Positions 25,818 to 34,708 of a stretch of 64,000 nt of DNA are shown here, in pieces (within the stretch, counting starts at the first letter, position 1; every line of letters starts with the position of its first letter). The notes under the pieces were generated by a model. It saw only the letters and a list, made by a program, of their open reading frames with translations, did no database searches and was not told the DNA's origin. Both the position numbers and the translations under genes were made by a program. The DNA is from Peptococcus simiae. Its GTDB lineage: Bacteria; Bacillota; Peptococcia; Peptococcales; Peptococcaceae. The stretch is from contig NZ_JBJUVG010000002.1 in assembly GCF_046097595.1 (NCBI RefSeq), positions 244,301 through 308,300 on the forward strand, read 5' to 3'.

Positions 25818-27239
25818 TTAAATTAAGTACTTGCTATAATCGTTCTCTTCTCCGGCATAAGCCACGTGCGCCCGCACATAGGCCTGGTTAATCTGGAGGG
25901 TGCAAGCTTCTTCGCCGGCCTGGTACAAGGCCTCGGTCAGCATATCCTCCATAACGGTCACCAGGCGCCTTGCGCCCAGGTCTTGTTCTGACGCATTCAT
26001 CAGGTAGGCGATATGGGCCAGCTCAGCAATACCGTCTTCGGTAAATTCTGCTTCACAGTCCTCTGTGGCGAGAATCTTGCGATATTGATCAATTAAAGAA
26101 TAGTCTGTGTTGGTCAGAATTTGGACAAAATCTTCTTCGCTTAAGCTGGACAGCCGGACCTTGACCGGAAACCGGCCCAGGAGCTCTGGGATCAAATCAT
26201 CCGGTTTGGCGACATGGAAGGCCCCTGCCGCTATAAAAAGCACATGGTCTGTCCGCAAGTTTCCATACTTGGTTTTAACCACAGACCCTTCGACAATGGG
26301 TAAGATATCCCGTTGTACCCCTTCGCGGGAAACATCCGGGCCGCTCCCCCCCTGAGCATTGGCAATCTTATCCAATTCATCAATAAAGACAATTCCGTGG
26401 TTTTCAGCCAGCTTGATGGCTTCTTCTGCTACGGCATCGTCATCTAGGAGCTTGTCTGCTTCCTGCTCGGTTAAAATCTTCCGGGCTTCAGCAATGGTCA
26501 TCCGACGTTTTTTCTTCTTATCCGGCATGACTTTTTTCATGAGGTCATTCATATTGTCCATGACTTGGTCCATACCGGACTGTGCCATGAGGTCATTGGT
26601 CATCGGTTTTTCTTCGACTTCTATTTCAACCACTTCATCTTCCAGTTCCATTCGCTTGAGTTTCTCACGGAAAATAGTGCGTTTGTCATTGCGTTCATTG
26701 ACTTCATCAACACTATCGGTCAGGAGTGGATTATCTTTATCAGCTGTGCCCCCAAAAATGAGCTCCAGGGGGTTACCGGCATCTGATGCCCGCTGGCGCA
26801 GGGTTTTCTTAGGGACTAGGATGTCGAGTAACCTGTCATTGGCCAGGCGCTGGGCTTGGTCTTTAACTTCTTCAAATCGTTGCTCGCGGACGGTTCGCAC
26901 CGCTGCTTCAGCCAGGTCCCGAATCATGGATTCCACATCCCGGCCGACATAGCCGACTTCGGTAAACTTAGTGGCTTCCACTTTCACAAAGGGGGTGCCA
27001 AGGATCTTTGATATCCGCCTGACAATTTCTGTCTTACCAACGCCGGTGGGCCCCATCATAATGATATTCGAGGGGGCAACCTCCTCCTGCCAGTCTTCCG
27101 GCAGCCGGCTCCGGCGGTAGCGGTTGCGGATGGCGATGGCGACACTTTTCTTGGCCTCCGTCTGGCCGATAATATACCGGTCCAGGTAGGCCACCATCTC
27201 TTTAGGCAACAAATTGGGTACATGTCGGTCACTATTCAT
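25818..27239 (-). CDS. hslU: ATP-dependent protease ATPase subunit HslU (ClpY)
   Basis: 473 residues from the ATG at 27239, which overlaps the hslV stop by 8 nt and has GGAGGGG upstream; the longer frame to 27308 is antisense-like extension. AAA+ motifs: GPTGVGKTE (63-71), Walker B GIVFIDELDKIA, sensor region LIPELLGRFPVKVRL. The I-domain (about 130-260) is present, and the end DYSKYLI is close to the conserved C-terminal tail that docks in HslV. It unfolds proteins and feeds them to HslV in the cytosol. Confidence 0.97.
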   Translation of the reverse strand: MNSDRHVPNLLPKEMVAYLDRYIIGQTEAKKSVAIAIRNRYRRSRLPEDWQEEVAPSNIIMMGPTGVGKTEIVRRISKILGTPFVKVEATKFTEVGYVGRDVESMIRDLAEAAVRTVREQRFEEVKDQAQRLANDRLLDILVPKKTLRQRASDAGNPLELIFGGTADKDNPLLTDSVDEVNERNDKRTIFREKLKRMELEDEVVEIEVEEKPMTNDLMAQSGMDQVMDNMNDLMKKVMPDKKKKRRMTIAEARKILTEQEADKLLDDDAVAEEAIKLAENHGIVFIDELDKIANAQGGSGPDVSREGVQRDILPIVEGSVVKTKYGNLRTDHVLFIAAGAFHVAKPDDLIPELLGRFPVKVRLSSLSEEDFVQILTNTDYSLIDQYRKILATEDCEAEFTEDGIAELAHIAYLMNASEQDLGARRLVTVMEDMLTEALYQAGEEACTLQINQAYVRAHVAYAGEENDYSKYLI

Positions 27240-27789
27240 CAGCATCCCCTCCTTTAAGTGTCTCGACAATAATATTGTGGTTGGTATACACGCATATATC
27301 TGCTGCAATTTCTATGGCTTTGCGGGCAATTTCCTCTGCAGGGAGGTCGGTGTTTGCTTTTAGGGCCTTGGCAGCGGCCAGGGCATAGTTGCCGCCACTA
27401 CCGATGGCACAAATGCCATCTTCCGGTACAATCACTTCCCCACCGCCACTGACAATCAGGAGGTTATCCCGGTCTGCTAAAATAAGTAAGGCTTCCAGCT
27501 GCCGGCTCATCCGGTCTGTTCGCCATTCCTTGGCCAGGGCAATGGCTGCCCGGACCAGGTGGCCGCCGGAGGCTTCCAAGTGTTGTTCAAACTTATCGAA
27601 AAGGGTGAAGGCATCTGCCACCGAACCGGCAAAGCCGGCAAGCACTTGATTATGATAAAGTCTGCGAACCTTGCGTGCCGTTCCTTTCATAATTGTTGTT
27701 TCGCCCATGGTGACTTGTCCATCGCCGGCGAGCGAAACGCCTTCAGGCTTTTTGACAGCAACAATTGTTGTTGCATGGAATTGACTCAT
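27232..27789 (-). CDS. hslV: ATP-dependent protease peptidase subunit HslV (ClpQ)
   Basis: 185 residues. Starts MSQFHATTIVAV; the catalytic threonine is T7, so a short six-residue lead must be removed or the N-terminus used differently, as in the Bacillus protein, which has the same HATTI layout. GDGQVTMG and the late GSGGNYALAAAKAL are proteasome-beta family motifs. Twelve copies form the double-ring peptidase with HslU. Nine nucleotides after xerC. Confidence 0.96.
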   Translation of the reverse strand: MSQFHATTIVAVKKPEGVSLAGDGQVTMGETTIMKGTARKVRRLYHNQVLAGFAGSVADAFTLFDKFEQHLEASGGHLVRAAIALAKEWRTDRMSRQLEALLILADRDNLLIVSGGGEVIVPEDGICAIGSGGNYALAAAKALKANTDLPAEEIARKAIEIAADICVYTNHNIIVETLKGGDADE

Positions 27790-27798
27790 TTGATCATC

Positions 27799-28710
27799 TC
27801 ATTTCTCATGTGCCCTGGGATGTGCTTGTAAATAAACATCGCGTAATCGTTGCGCAGATACTTTCGTATAAATTTGGGTGGTCGATAGACTTTCATGACC
27901 CAGCAAGTCTTGAATCATCCGCAAGTCACCACCATGGTCCAAAAGGTGGGTGGCGAAGCTATGCCGGAAGGCATGCGGCGAGACCCGAAACTTGAGGGCT
28001 CCTTTTTTTATGTATTCATCCAGGAGGTAATTGACCCCCCGTCTTGTTAATCTTTTACCCAAAAAATTCAGAAATAAGGCCGCTTCCTCTGGATCTTTAA
28101 CCAGAGCCGGTCGGCCCTTGTCGATATAGGCGGTAAAAGCCGCCATGGACTGCCGCCCGATGGGGACCATCCTTTCCTTCCGCCCCTTGCCGGTAACTTT
28201 CAAAATGGGAAAGGCTGCTGCCTTTTGAATATCACCAAGATTGAGGGCGACCAGCTCGGAAACCCGTAAGCCGGACCCATATAGGCATTCAAAGATGGCG
28301 GCATCCCTCAGGCCCAAGGGACTGGTATCCTGTCGGATTTGGTCTAGAAATTTGGCCATTTCCGCTTCTGTGATGGTTACAGGCAGGTGCTTGCTAGCCT
28401 TGGGGGCGGTCATGTCCTGCCAGGGGTTTTCACTAATGACCCCGGTCCGGGCCAGGTAATCATACCAGGCCCGGATGGCCGACAGCTTCCGGGCAACGGT
28501 GGTCTTGGCATACTGGCGGTCGCCCAGCTCATAGACGTATAGCCGGGCATCATTGGCCCTTACTTCCGCAAAAGAAAGCTTTTCCCGCTCTAGCCAGGCC
28601 TTGTACTGGTTTAAATCCCGGGCGTAGGCTGCACAGGTATTGGGGGATAACCGCCTGTTATAGGCGAGATAGTCTAAGAAAAGGGTTAACTGATCATTAA
28701 TCAAGATCAT
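27799..28710 (-). CDS. xerC: Tyrosine recombinase XerC/CodV
   Basis: 303 residues: N-terminal SAM-like core-binding domain and a C-terminal catalytic domain with all family residues: Arg in GSGLRVSEL, Lys in GKGRKERMVP, HxxR in SPHAFRHSFATHLL, His in LLGHESLSTTQIY and the Tyr of IYTKVS. It resolves chromosome dimers at dif with a partner recombinase. First codons overlap the end of trmFO by 14 bp. Position between trmFO and hslV is that of codV in Bacillus. Confidence 0.94.
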   Translation of the reverse strand: MILINDQLTLFLDYLAYNRRLSPNTCAAYARDLNQYKAWLEREKLSFAEVRANDARLYVYELGDRQYAKTTVARKLSAIRAWYDYLARTGVISENPWQDMTAPKASKHLPVTITEAEMAKFLDQIRQDTSPLGLRDAAIFECLYGSGLRVSELVALNLGDIQKAAAFPILKVTGKGRKERMVPIGRQSMAAFTAYIDKGRPALVKDPEEAALFLNFLGKRLTRRGVNYLLDEYIKKGALKFRVSPHAFRHSFATHLLDHGGDLRMIQDLLGHESLSTTQIYTKVSAQRLRDVYLQAHPRAHEK

Positions 28711-30013
28711 TCTCCTTCAAAAAGGAAGCGAAGTCCGCCAGGGCCCGGTCAGCATACTGGCTGTTGCGGTCTTTTTTATTCCGCACCTTCTTCTCTAAGG
28801 GGGGCAGCAGGCCAAAGTTCACATTCATCGGCTGGAAGTTGGGGCTCAGAGAATGGCTGATATAGCCCATCAGGGCCCCAAGGGTCGTGGTCTGGGGGAA
28901 GGTCAGCGGATCTAGCCCCTGCAGAAGGCGGTAGGCATTGACTCCGGCCACTAGCCCGCCGGCTATTGATTCGACATACCCCTCTACCCCGGTCATTTGT
29001 CCGGCAAAGAAGAGTTGAGGATCTGCCTTCAGTTGCCCAGTTGCCAGGAGGATATCCGGTGATTTAATATAGGTGTTCCGGTGCATGACCCCGTAGCGGA
29101 CAATTTCCGCATCCCTTAGGGCGGGAATCATCCGGAGGATGTCTCCCTGGGCCCCCCAGCGCATCCGGGTCTGAAAGCCGACGATATTCATCAATTGGCC
29201 GTGGGCATCGTCATGCCGCAGTTGGACCACCGCATAGGGGGGTTCCCCGGTTTTAGGGTCAACCAGGCCAACTGGCTTCATAGGGCCAAAGCGCAGGGTG
29301 TCCCGGCCGCGACCGGCCATGGTTTCAATGGGCATGCAGCCTTCGAAGAAGACTTCATCTTCAAAGTCCCGGGTCGGGGCCCAGGGAGCCGCCAGGACGG
29401 CCTCATAAAAGGCGGCGTATTGGTCTTCGTCTAAGGGGCAATTCAGGTAATCTTCGGCTGGTCCCTTGTCATACCTGGACTGCCAAAAGGCATCTTCCAT
29501 ATGAATGGATTCTTTGCTGATAATGGGGGCAGCCGCATCGTAAAAGTAGAGCTGGTCGCTCCCGGTGATTTTTTGGATATCTGCCGACAGGGGCTCTGAG
29601 GTCAGCGGCCCACTGGCTATAATCCTGACCCCTTCTCTAGGGATTGCCTTAACTTCTTCCCGGATTAAGTTGACCAGGGGATGGTCCATCAGGGCCTGGG
29701 TGACCCCTTTTTGAAAGCCCTCCCGGTCAACGGCGAGGGCCCCGCCTGCCCCTATGGCATGCCGGTCGGCCATCTGCATGACCAGGGAGTCAGCCTGCCG
29801 CAGCTCTTCCTTCAGTAGGCCCGCTGCATTGGTTAGGTCCTTGGCCCGCAGGGAGTTGGAGCAAACCAGTTCAGCCAGGTCCCCGCTGGCATGGGCCGGC
29901 GTCATGACGTCCGGCCGCATTTCATAAAGGTCTACTTGCATCCCCCGCTTGGCCAATTGCCAAGCGGCTTCACTCCCGGCCAGGCCGCCACCTATAATGG
30001 TTACCTTATTCAT
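28697..30013 (-). CDS. trmFO: Folate-dependent tRNA (uracil-54-C5)-methyltransferase TrmFO
   Basis: 438 residues. FAD-binding GGGLAGSEAA at 8-17, ELVCSNSLRAKDLTNAAGLL, and the late FFAGQMTGVEGYVESIAGG are TrmFO signatures. It makes T54 in the T-loop of tRNA using methylenetetrahydrofolate and FAD, replacing the SAM-dependent TrmA in most Firmicutes. The start codon overlaps the end of topA by 8 nt. Confidence 0.97.
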   Translation of the reverse strand: MNKVTIIGGGLAGSEAAWQLAKRGMQVDLYEMRPDVMTPAHASGDLAELVCSNSLRAKDLTNAAGLLKEELRQADSLVMQMADRHAIGAGGALAVDREGFQKGVTQALMDHPLVNLIREEVKAIPREGVRIIASGPLTSEPLSADIQKITGSDQLYFYDAAAPIISKESIHMEDAFWQSRYDKGPAEDYLNCPLDEDQYAAFYEAVLAAPWAPTRDFEDEVFFEGCMPIETMAGRGRDTLRFGPMKPVGLVDPKTGEPPYAVVQLRHDDAHGQLMNIVGFQTRMRWGAQGDILRMIPALRDAEIVRYGVMHRNTYIKSPDILLATGQLKADPQLFFAGQMTGVEGYVESIAGGLVAGVNAYRLLQGLDPLTFPQTTTLGALMGYISHSLSPNFQPMNVNFGLLPPLEKKVRNKKDRNSQYADRALADFASFLKENDLD

Positions 30014-32111
30014 GATCGGCCTCTTTCTCTACCTTATAGCCACAGTCCTTGTTGCTGCAGACAATCCGCTGGCTCCGTTTGGTGTTTTTTTCAACCAGGT
30101 AGCCCTCTTTACATGCCGGGCAAGTCTCGCCAGTCGGCTTGTCCCAACTGACAAAGTCGCAATCCGGATACCGGCTACAACCGTAGAAGACCCGGCCTTT
30201 CTTGCTCCGGCGTTTGACCACATCTCCTTCACGGCACTTGGGACAAACCACCCCAATTTTTTCTAAGAGGGGCCGGGTATTTCTACAATCCGGGAAACCG
30301 GAGCAGGCCAGGAATTTCCCAAACCGCCCCATTTTGATGACAAAGGGCTTACCACACTTTTCACAGATGATATCGGTCACTTCATCTTCAATCTTGACAT
30401 CGCCAATATTCTCTTCCGCCTTTTCCAAGTGGGGCTCAAAGGCCTGCCAAAAGGCCCGAATGACGTCCTTCCAATAGCGGTCGCCACTTTCCACATCGTC
30501 CAATTCAGATTCAAGCTCGGCGGTAAAGTCAACGTTAATGGTATCTCCAAAATGGGTGACTAAAAGGTCATTGACCAGTTCACCGGCCTCAGTCGGGTAA
30601 AACTGCTTATTTTCCCTGACCACATAATTTCGCCCTGTGATGGTTTCAATGATGGCCACATAGGTGGACGGCCGGCCAATGCCCAGTTCCTCCATCGTTT
30701 TAATGAGGGAGGCTTCATTATAACGGGCCGGCGGCTGGGTGAAGTGTTGCTTGGGCTCATGCTTCTTGAGCTGGACCGCTTCATCATCGTTCAATTCCGG
30801 CAGAAAACCTTCTTCCTTCTTGTCTTTATTAAATTCCTGCTCAACCTTCAGATAGCCGTCAAAAATAATGACGCTGCCGGTTGCGCTAAAGGTATACTGC
30901 TTGGCAAGAACCGCTGCCGACGTTTGCTGGATATCAGCAGCCGCCATTTGGCTGGCAATAAACCGGGTCCAAATAAGGCTGTAGAGTTTATACTGTTCAT
31001 TGGATAGGTAGGGTTTGACATCCTGGGGCCGGCGCATGGCTGATGTGGGGCGGATAGCTTCGTGGGCATCTTGCACATTGCCGCCGGCGGCCTTAGCCCT
31101 CTTGGCCGAGCCGCCCAGATACTTCTGACCATAATCGGCAGTAATCAGGTCCCGGGCTTCAGCCTGGGCCGCAGTAGAAATCCGAACAGAGTCGGTACGC
31201 ATATAGGTAATCAGACCGACAGGGCCACTGCCTTCAAGGGCTACCCCCTCGTACAAGCCCTGGGCAATCCGCATGGTCTTACGAGCCGTATAGTTCAGGC
31301 GGCGAGAAGCCTCCTGCTGGAGGGCGCTGGTCGTAAATGGCCGCGGGGGATTTTTCTTCCGCATGGTCTTCTTGACTTTGCCAATCTGGTAAGAAGCATC
31401 CTCAAGGTCATCCAGGATGGCCTGCATGGCCTCTTTATTGGGGATTTCCGCTTTTTTATTGTCAATTTTTGCGAGTTTAGCGGTAAAAGTATCTTTGCGG
31501 CTATTGCTAAAAGTCGAGGTCAGGGACCAGTACTCTACCGGTTCAAAATTTTTGATTTCCTCTTCCCGCTCACAGATAAGCCGTAGGGCCACGGATTGGA
31601 CCCGGCCGGCGGAAAAGCCCTTTTTTACCTTCCGCCATAAAAGCGGGGATAGTTTATACCCTACAATCCGGTCAACGACCCGGCGGGCTTGCTGGGCATC
31701 GACCAGATCCATGTCGATGGTCCGCGGCTCTTGGACGGCGTTTTTGACGGCGTCCTTGGTGATTTCATTAAAGGTAATCCGGCACTTATCATCTTCATCC
31801 AGGCCCAATTGCTGGGATAAATGCCAGGCAATGGCCTCCCCTTCCCGGTCAGGGTCACTGGCCAGGTAGATTTTATTGGCCTTTTTGGCGGCCTTCTTTA
31901 AATCAGCAATGATGGGGCCCTTGCCCCGGATGGTTATATATTTAGGCGTAAAGTCATTTTCAATGTCTACGCCAAGTTGACTTTTTGGTAAATCTCGCAC
32001 ATGTCCCATAGAGGCGACGACCTGATAATGGCTGCGACCAAGAAATTTTTCAATGGTCTTAGCCTTTGCCGGCGACTCTACGATGACTAAATTTTTAGCT
32101 CTTTTTGCCAT
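30006..32111 (-). CDS. topA: DNA topoisomerase I
   Basis: 701 residues. TOPRIM domain with IVESPAKAKTI at 10-20 and DPDREGEAIAWHLSQ; the active tyrosine lies in LITYMRTDSVRIS near residue 305. Three C-terminal zinc ribbons, each CxxC...CxxxxxC-like: CEKCGKPF with CSGFPDC, CPKCREGD with CSRYPDC, and CPACKEGY with CSNKDC. Relaxes negative supercoils. Eighteen nucleotides after dprA, as in Bacillus. Confidence 0.97.
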   Translation of the reverse strand: MAKRAKNLVIVESPAKAKTIEKFLGRSHYQVVASMGHVRDLPKSQLGVDIENDFTPKYITIRGKGPIIADLKKAAKKANKIYLASDPDREGEAIAWHLSQQLGLDEDDKCRITFNEITKDAVKNAVQEPRTIDMDLVDAQQARRVVDRIVGYKLSPLLWRKVKKGFSAGRVQSVALRLICEREEEIKNFEPVEYWSLTSTFSNSRKDTFTAKLAKIDNKKAEIPNKEAMQAILDDLEDASYQIGKVKKTMRKKNPPRPFTTSALQQEASRRLNYTARKTMRIAQGLYEGVALEGSGPVGLITYMRTDSVRISTAAQAEARDLITADYGQKYLGGSAKRAKAAGGNVQDAHEAIRPTSAMRRPQDVKPYLSNEQYKLYSLIWTRFIASQMAAADIQQTSAAVLAKQYTFSATGSVIIFDGYLKVEQEFNKDKKEEGFLPELNDDEAVQLKKHEPKQHFTQPPARYNEASLIKTMEELGIGRPSTYVAIIETITGRNYVVRENKQFYPTEAGELVNDLLVTHFGDTINVDFTAELESELDDVESGDRYWKDVIRAFWQAFEPHLEKAEENIGDVKIEDEVTDIICEKCGKPFVIKMGRFGKFLACSGFPDCRNTRPLLEKIGVVCPKCREGDVVKRRSKKGRVFYGCSRYPDCDFVSWDKPTGETCPACKEGYLVEKNTKRSQRIVCSNKDCGYKVEKEADHE

Positions 32112-32129
32112 GTAAATACCTACTCCTAC

Positions 32130-33218
32130 TTATCTTTTTCTAAACTGCCGGCCGGGCAACTCCTCAACCTTGCCCTGAATAGAGAGTAAACTCAATTGGG
32201 CCGACAAATCTTCAATGGGCATGTCCAGCTCTTGAAGTAAATAGTCTAGAGATACAGGCACAGCGCTCAGCTGGTCCATGATTAATCGGGTTTGCGGATC
32301 ATCCGCCTGGGCGGACACCGCTGTTTCCCCTTCAAAAAGCATCTGCTGACCGTATTCTTCCAAAATATCATTGACGTCGCAAACCATTTTTGCGCCATCC
32401 TTGATAAGCCGTAAACAGCCTTGAGACTGGGGACTGGTGATCATCCCCGGTACAGCAAAGACATCCCGCCCATTATCTAAAGCCAGGTTGGCGGTGATGA
32501 GGGCGCCACTTTTGCTGGCCGCTTCAACAACCACCAGGCCAGCAGATAAGCCGGCGATAATCCTATTCCGACGGGGAAAGTGGTGGCCCTTTGGCTCTGC
32601 CCCCAGTGGAAAGGACGTTAAAATAAGCCCATGGGGGTGGTGCAGGATTCTTTCATAAAGGTCCTTATTTTCCCTGGGATAGACCCGGTCAATGCCGGTA
32701 CCCAGGACGCCAATTGTGCCGCCACCACCTTCCAAGGCCCCTTCATGGGCCCGGGCATCAATGCCCCGGGCCAGGCCGCTGACCACCACACAATTCTCGC
32801 TGGACAATTCCGCCCCCAGCTGCTGGGCCACATCTTTACCATAATAGGTGGCCTTGCGACTGCCAACGATGGCCAGGTGAAGCTTGTCCGGCGCAAAGGC
32901 GCCCCGAGAATACAAAAGAGCCGGCGGGTCGTATAAACCCTCCAGCGCCATCGGATAATCGGCATCCCCGCGGAAAACCAATTGAACCTTGCGGTCATGG
33001 AGCCATTGCTCCCGCAAGGCTAAATCCGCCTTTTGCCGAAGTGTTTCATATCTTTCCCAAACAGCCATGGGCACATCTGGATAATTTTCTTTAAAGAATG
33101 ACAAGGGGGCCTTCCAAACCGTCTCGGCGGACCAAGAATCGCGCATAATGAGTAATAAGTCGCTCCTATGTTCACCGAGTGCCTGGTGGACAACTGTCCA
33201 AACGCTTGCATCATGCAC
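32130..33218 (-). CDS. dprA: DNA processing protein DprA
   Basis: 362 residues. Rossmann-like core with LAIVGSRKATYYGKDVA, SGLARGIDARAHEGAL, GTGIDRVYPREN and the RNRIIAGLSAGLVVVEA helix, then a DML1-like winged domain near the end (LSAQLSLLSIQGKVEELPG). It loads RecA on incoming single-stranded DNA in natural transformation. The ATG at 33218 has GGAGG about 9 nt upstream. First gene of the dprA-topA-trmFO-xerC-hslV-hslU-codY string; the 100 bp upstream contain A/T-rich -10-like hexamers but no convincing promoter. Confidence 0.94.
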   Translation of the reverse strand: MHDASVWTVVHQALGEHRSDLLLIMRDSWSAETVWKAPLSFFKENYPDVPMAVWERYETLRQKADLALREQWLHDRKVQLVFRGDADYPMALEGLYDPPALLYSRGAFAPDKLHLAIVGSRKATYYGKDVAQQLGAELSSENCVVVSGLARGIDARAHEGALEGGGGTIGVLGTGIDRVYPRENKDLYERILHHPHGLILTSFPLGAEPKGHHFPRRNRIIAGLSAGLVVVEAASKSGALITANLALDNGRDVFAVPGMITSPQSQGCLRLIKDGAKMVCDVNDILEEYGQQMLFEGETAVSAQADDPQTRLIMDQLSAVPVSLDYLLQELDMPIEDLSAQLSLLSIQGKVEELPGRQFRKR

Positions 33219-33318
33219 AGCCTTCCCTCCTTATCTATCTGTGAAAATTGTAGCACTTGAATGAAAAATTGTATAGTATAAAAGCGAAAACTTTTCTAAA
33301 TAATCAATTTTTAACTTT

Positions 33319-33954
33319 TTATTGATATTTATGCTTATCTGACCATTCACATAAATCCGCTAAGAAGCAGGCCTTACACTTCGGTTGGCGGGCCTTGCAA
33401 GGGCCCCGTCCATGCCAGATAAACCAGTGGTGGGCATCACACCAGAGGTCTTCAGGTATACGTTCAGTGACTTGCTTCTCTACACCAACAACCGTACTGT
33501 GGTTGGCAAAACCCAGCCGATTGGTCACCCGGAAGACATGGGTATCCACTGCAAAGGCCGGCTTGTGAAAGGCATTGCATAGGACAACATTGGCTGTTTT
33601 CCGTCCGACCCCCGCCAGGGCCTCGAGCCGACTCCGGTCATCAGGCACTTCTCCCCCGTATTCTGTGACGAGGATTTGGCAGGTCTTGAGTATATTTTTA
33701 CTCTTTGACCGGTATAAGCCGATGCTGGCTATTTCCCGGCTCAGAGATTCTTCATTTAAAGATAAAAAGGCCGCCGCTGTAGGGTACTTTTTAAATAAGT
33801 CTTCGGTCACCATGTTCACCCGCACATCCGTTGATTGGGCGGATAGAATGGTGGCGATCAGCAGTTCAAAGGGGTTATTAAAACGCAAGCCGGAACCGAT
33901 GTCTCCGTATTCCTCTTTTAAGCGGTCAAGTATGGCCCATTCACGTTCAGTCAT
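33319..33954 (-). CDS. nth: Endonuclease III
   Basis: 211 residues from the ATG at 33954 (AAGGAG 7 nt upstream); the upstream extension to 34011 is not conserved-looking and covers the mecA terminator. Helix-hairpin-helix LAGVGRKTANV with catalytic K119, catalytic D137 in FAVDTHVFRV, and the [4Fe-4S] ligands C186, C193, C196, C202 (C-X6-C-X2-C-X5-C). It removes oxidised pyrimidines and cuts at abasic sites. Confidence 0.96.
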   Translation of the reverse strand: MTEREWAILDRLKEEYGDIGSGLRFNNPFELLIATILSAQSTDVRVNMVTEDLFKKYPTAAAFLSLNEESLSREIASIGLYRSKSKNILKTCQILVTEYGGEVPDDRSRLEALAGVGRKTANVVLCNAFHKPAFAVDTHVFRVTNRLGFANHSTVVGVEKQVTERIPEDLWCDAHHWFIWHGRGPCKARQPKCKACFLADLCEWSDKHKYQ

Positions 33955-33971
33955 TCGGTCTCCTTTTATAC

Positions 33972-34006
33972 AAAAAAGCTGCACCACGCTCAAGGAGGGG
34001 TGCAGC
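33972..34006 (-). terminator. Terminator after mecA
   Basis: Stem GCTGCACC/GGTGCAGC (33978-33985 with 33999-34006) with a 13-nt loop and six T on the minus strand. It separates mecA from nth. Confidence 0.75.
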
Positions 34007-34011
34007 ATCAA

Positions 34012-34626
34012 TTACACAGATGCTAATTTTTCAATCGCCTTGTCAGCAATTATTAAATGTGCGTGTTCACTTAAATAGGCGCGGGAATAGCGGGTTCGAT
34101 TGCCGTATTCCAGTAAGTGGCCGAGGACTCTGCCATCCAAGGCCCCCATATCACCAAAGAGCAAGTAATACTGGCCATCGCGGCCCTTGTATACTTGGCT
34201 TTCTGCTTGGTAAAAGCCATCTAAGGCATGAGCTGTCTCAATGACATACTCTAAGCTATCAAATTCGTAGATTGTCACAAGGTCATCCTCAATTGCGTCC
34301 ATGTACTGGGCAAGATTTTCTTTCAGCGCATCATCGGATGATTCACTGGCTTGATCAAAGTCAAAGGGAAGTCTACCTTCAGAAACCTTTGTAATGGTCA
34401 TAATCATACTTTCGCTTGAAATGGGATAGGCTTCAACCATGAGTTGGCTATCTCTGTGCACTTCAAAGCCGCAGTCGCGGTTGGCCTTTTCCAAAATTTC
34501 TTGAAAAAGTTCCTGGGCTTGCGGATTGTAGGGCGCCAGTTCCCATTTTTTCAGAGCGTGCAGGTTTAAGTCGTCCTGGGTAATGATGATTTGCAGCTTA
34601 TCATCGCTTAAACGTTTAAACTTCAA
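34012..34626 (-). CDS. mecA: MecA-like adaptor protein
   Basis: 204 residues. The right start is TTG at 34626 (GGGAGG upstream), giving MKFKRLSDDKLQIIITQDDL, the normal MecA opening; an ATG nine codons earlier has no ribosome site. N-terminal half binds substrates; the C-terminal half (from about 120, DDLVTIYEFDSLEYVI onward) binds ClpC. MecA brings proteins such as ComK to the ClpCP protease. Divergence from Bacillus MecA is considerable, so the role may differ. Own promoter and own terminator: a single-gene unit. Confidence 0.82.
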   Translation of the reverse strand: MKFKRLSDDKLQIIITQDDLNLHALKKWELAPYNPQAQELFQEILEKANRDCGFEVHRDSQLMVEAYPISSESMIMTITKVSEGRLPFDFDQASESSDDALKENLAQYMDAIEDDLVTIYEFDSLEYVIETAHALDGFYQAESQVYKGRDGQYYLLFGDMGALDGRVLGHLLEYGNRTRYSRAYLSEHAHLIIADKAIEKLASV

Positions 34627-34668
34627 TGTGGACACCTCCCTAGAGAATGCCAATTCAATACTAACCCT

Positions 34669-34696
34669 AGTATATATATGAGATATCAGTTGTCAA
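34669..34696 (-). promoter_or_regulatory. Promoter of mecA
   Basis: Minus strand TTGACA (34691-34696), 16-bp spacer, TATACT (34669-34674). Confidence 0.7.
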
Positions 34697-34708
34697 GCTT
34701 TTTATACC

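Noticed and set aside
26359..26952. 197-codon open frame on the plus strand opposite hslU
   Set aside because: Ser/Arg-rich composition typical of the complement of a real gene; no family features and hslU is unmistakable.
31062..31586. 174-codon plus-strand frame opposite topA
   Set aside because: Shadow of topA; no ribosome site or family features.
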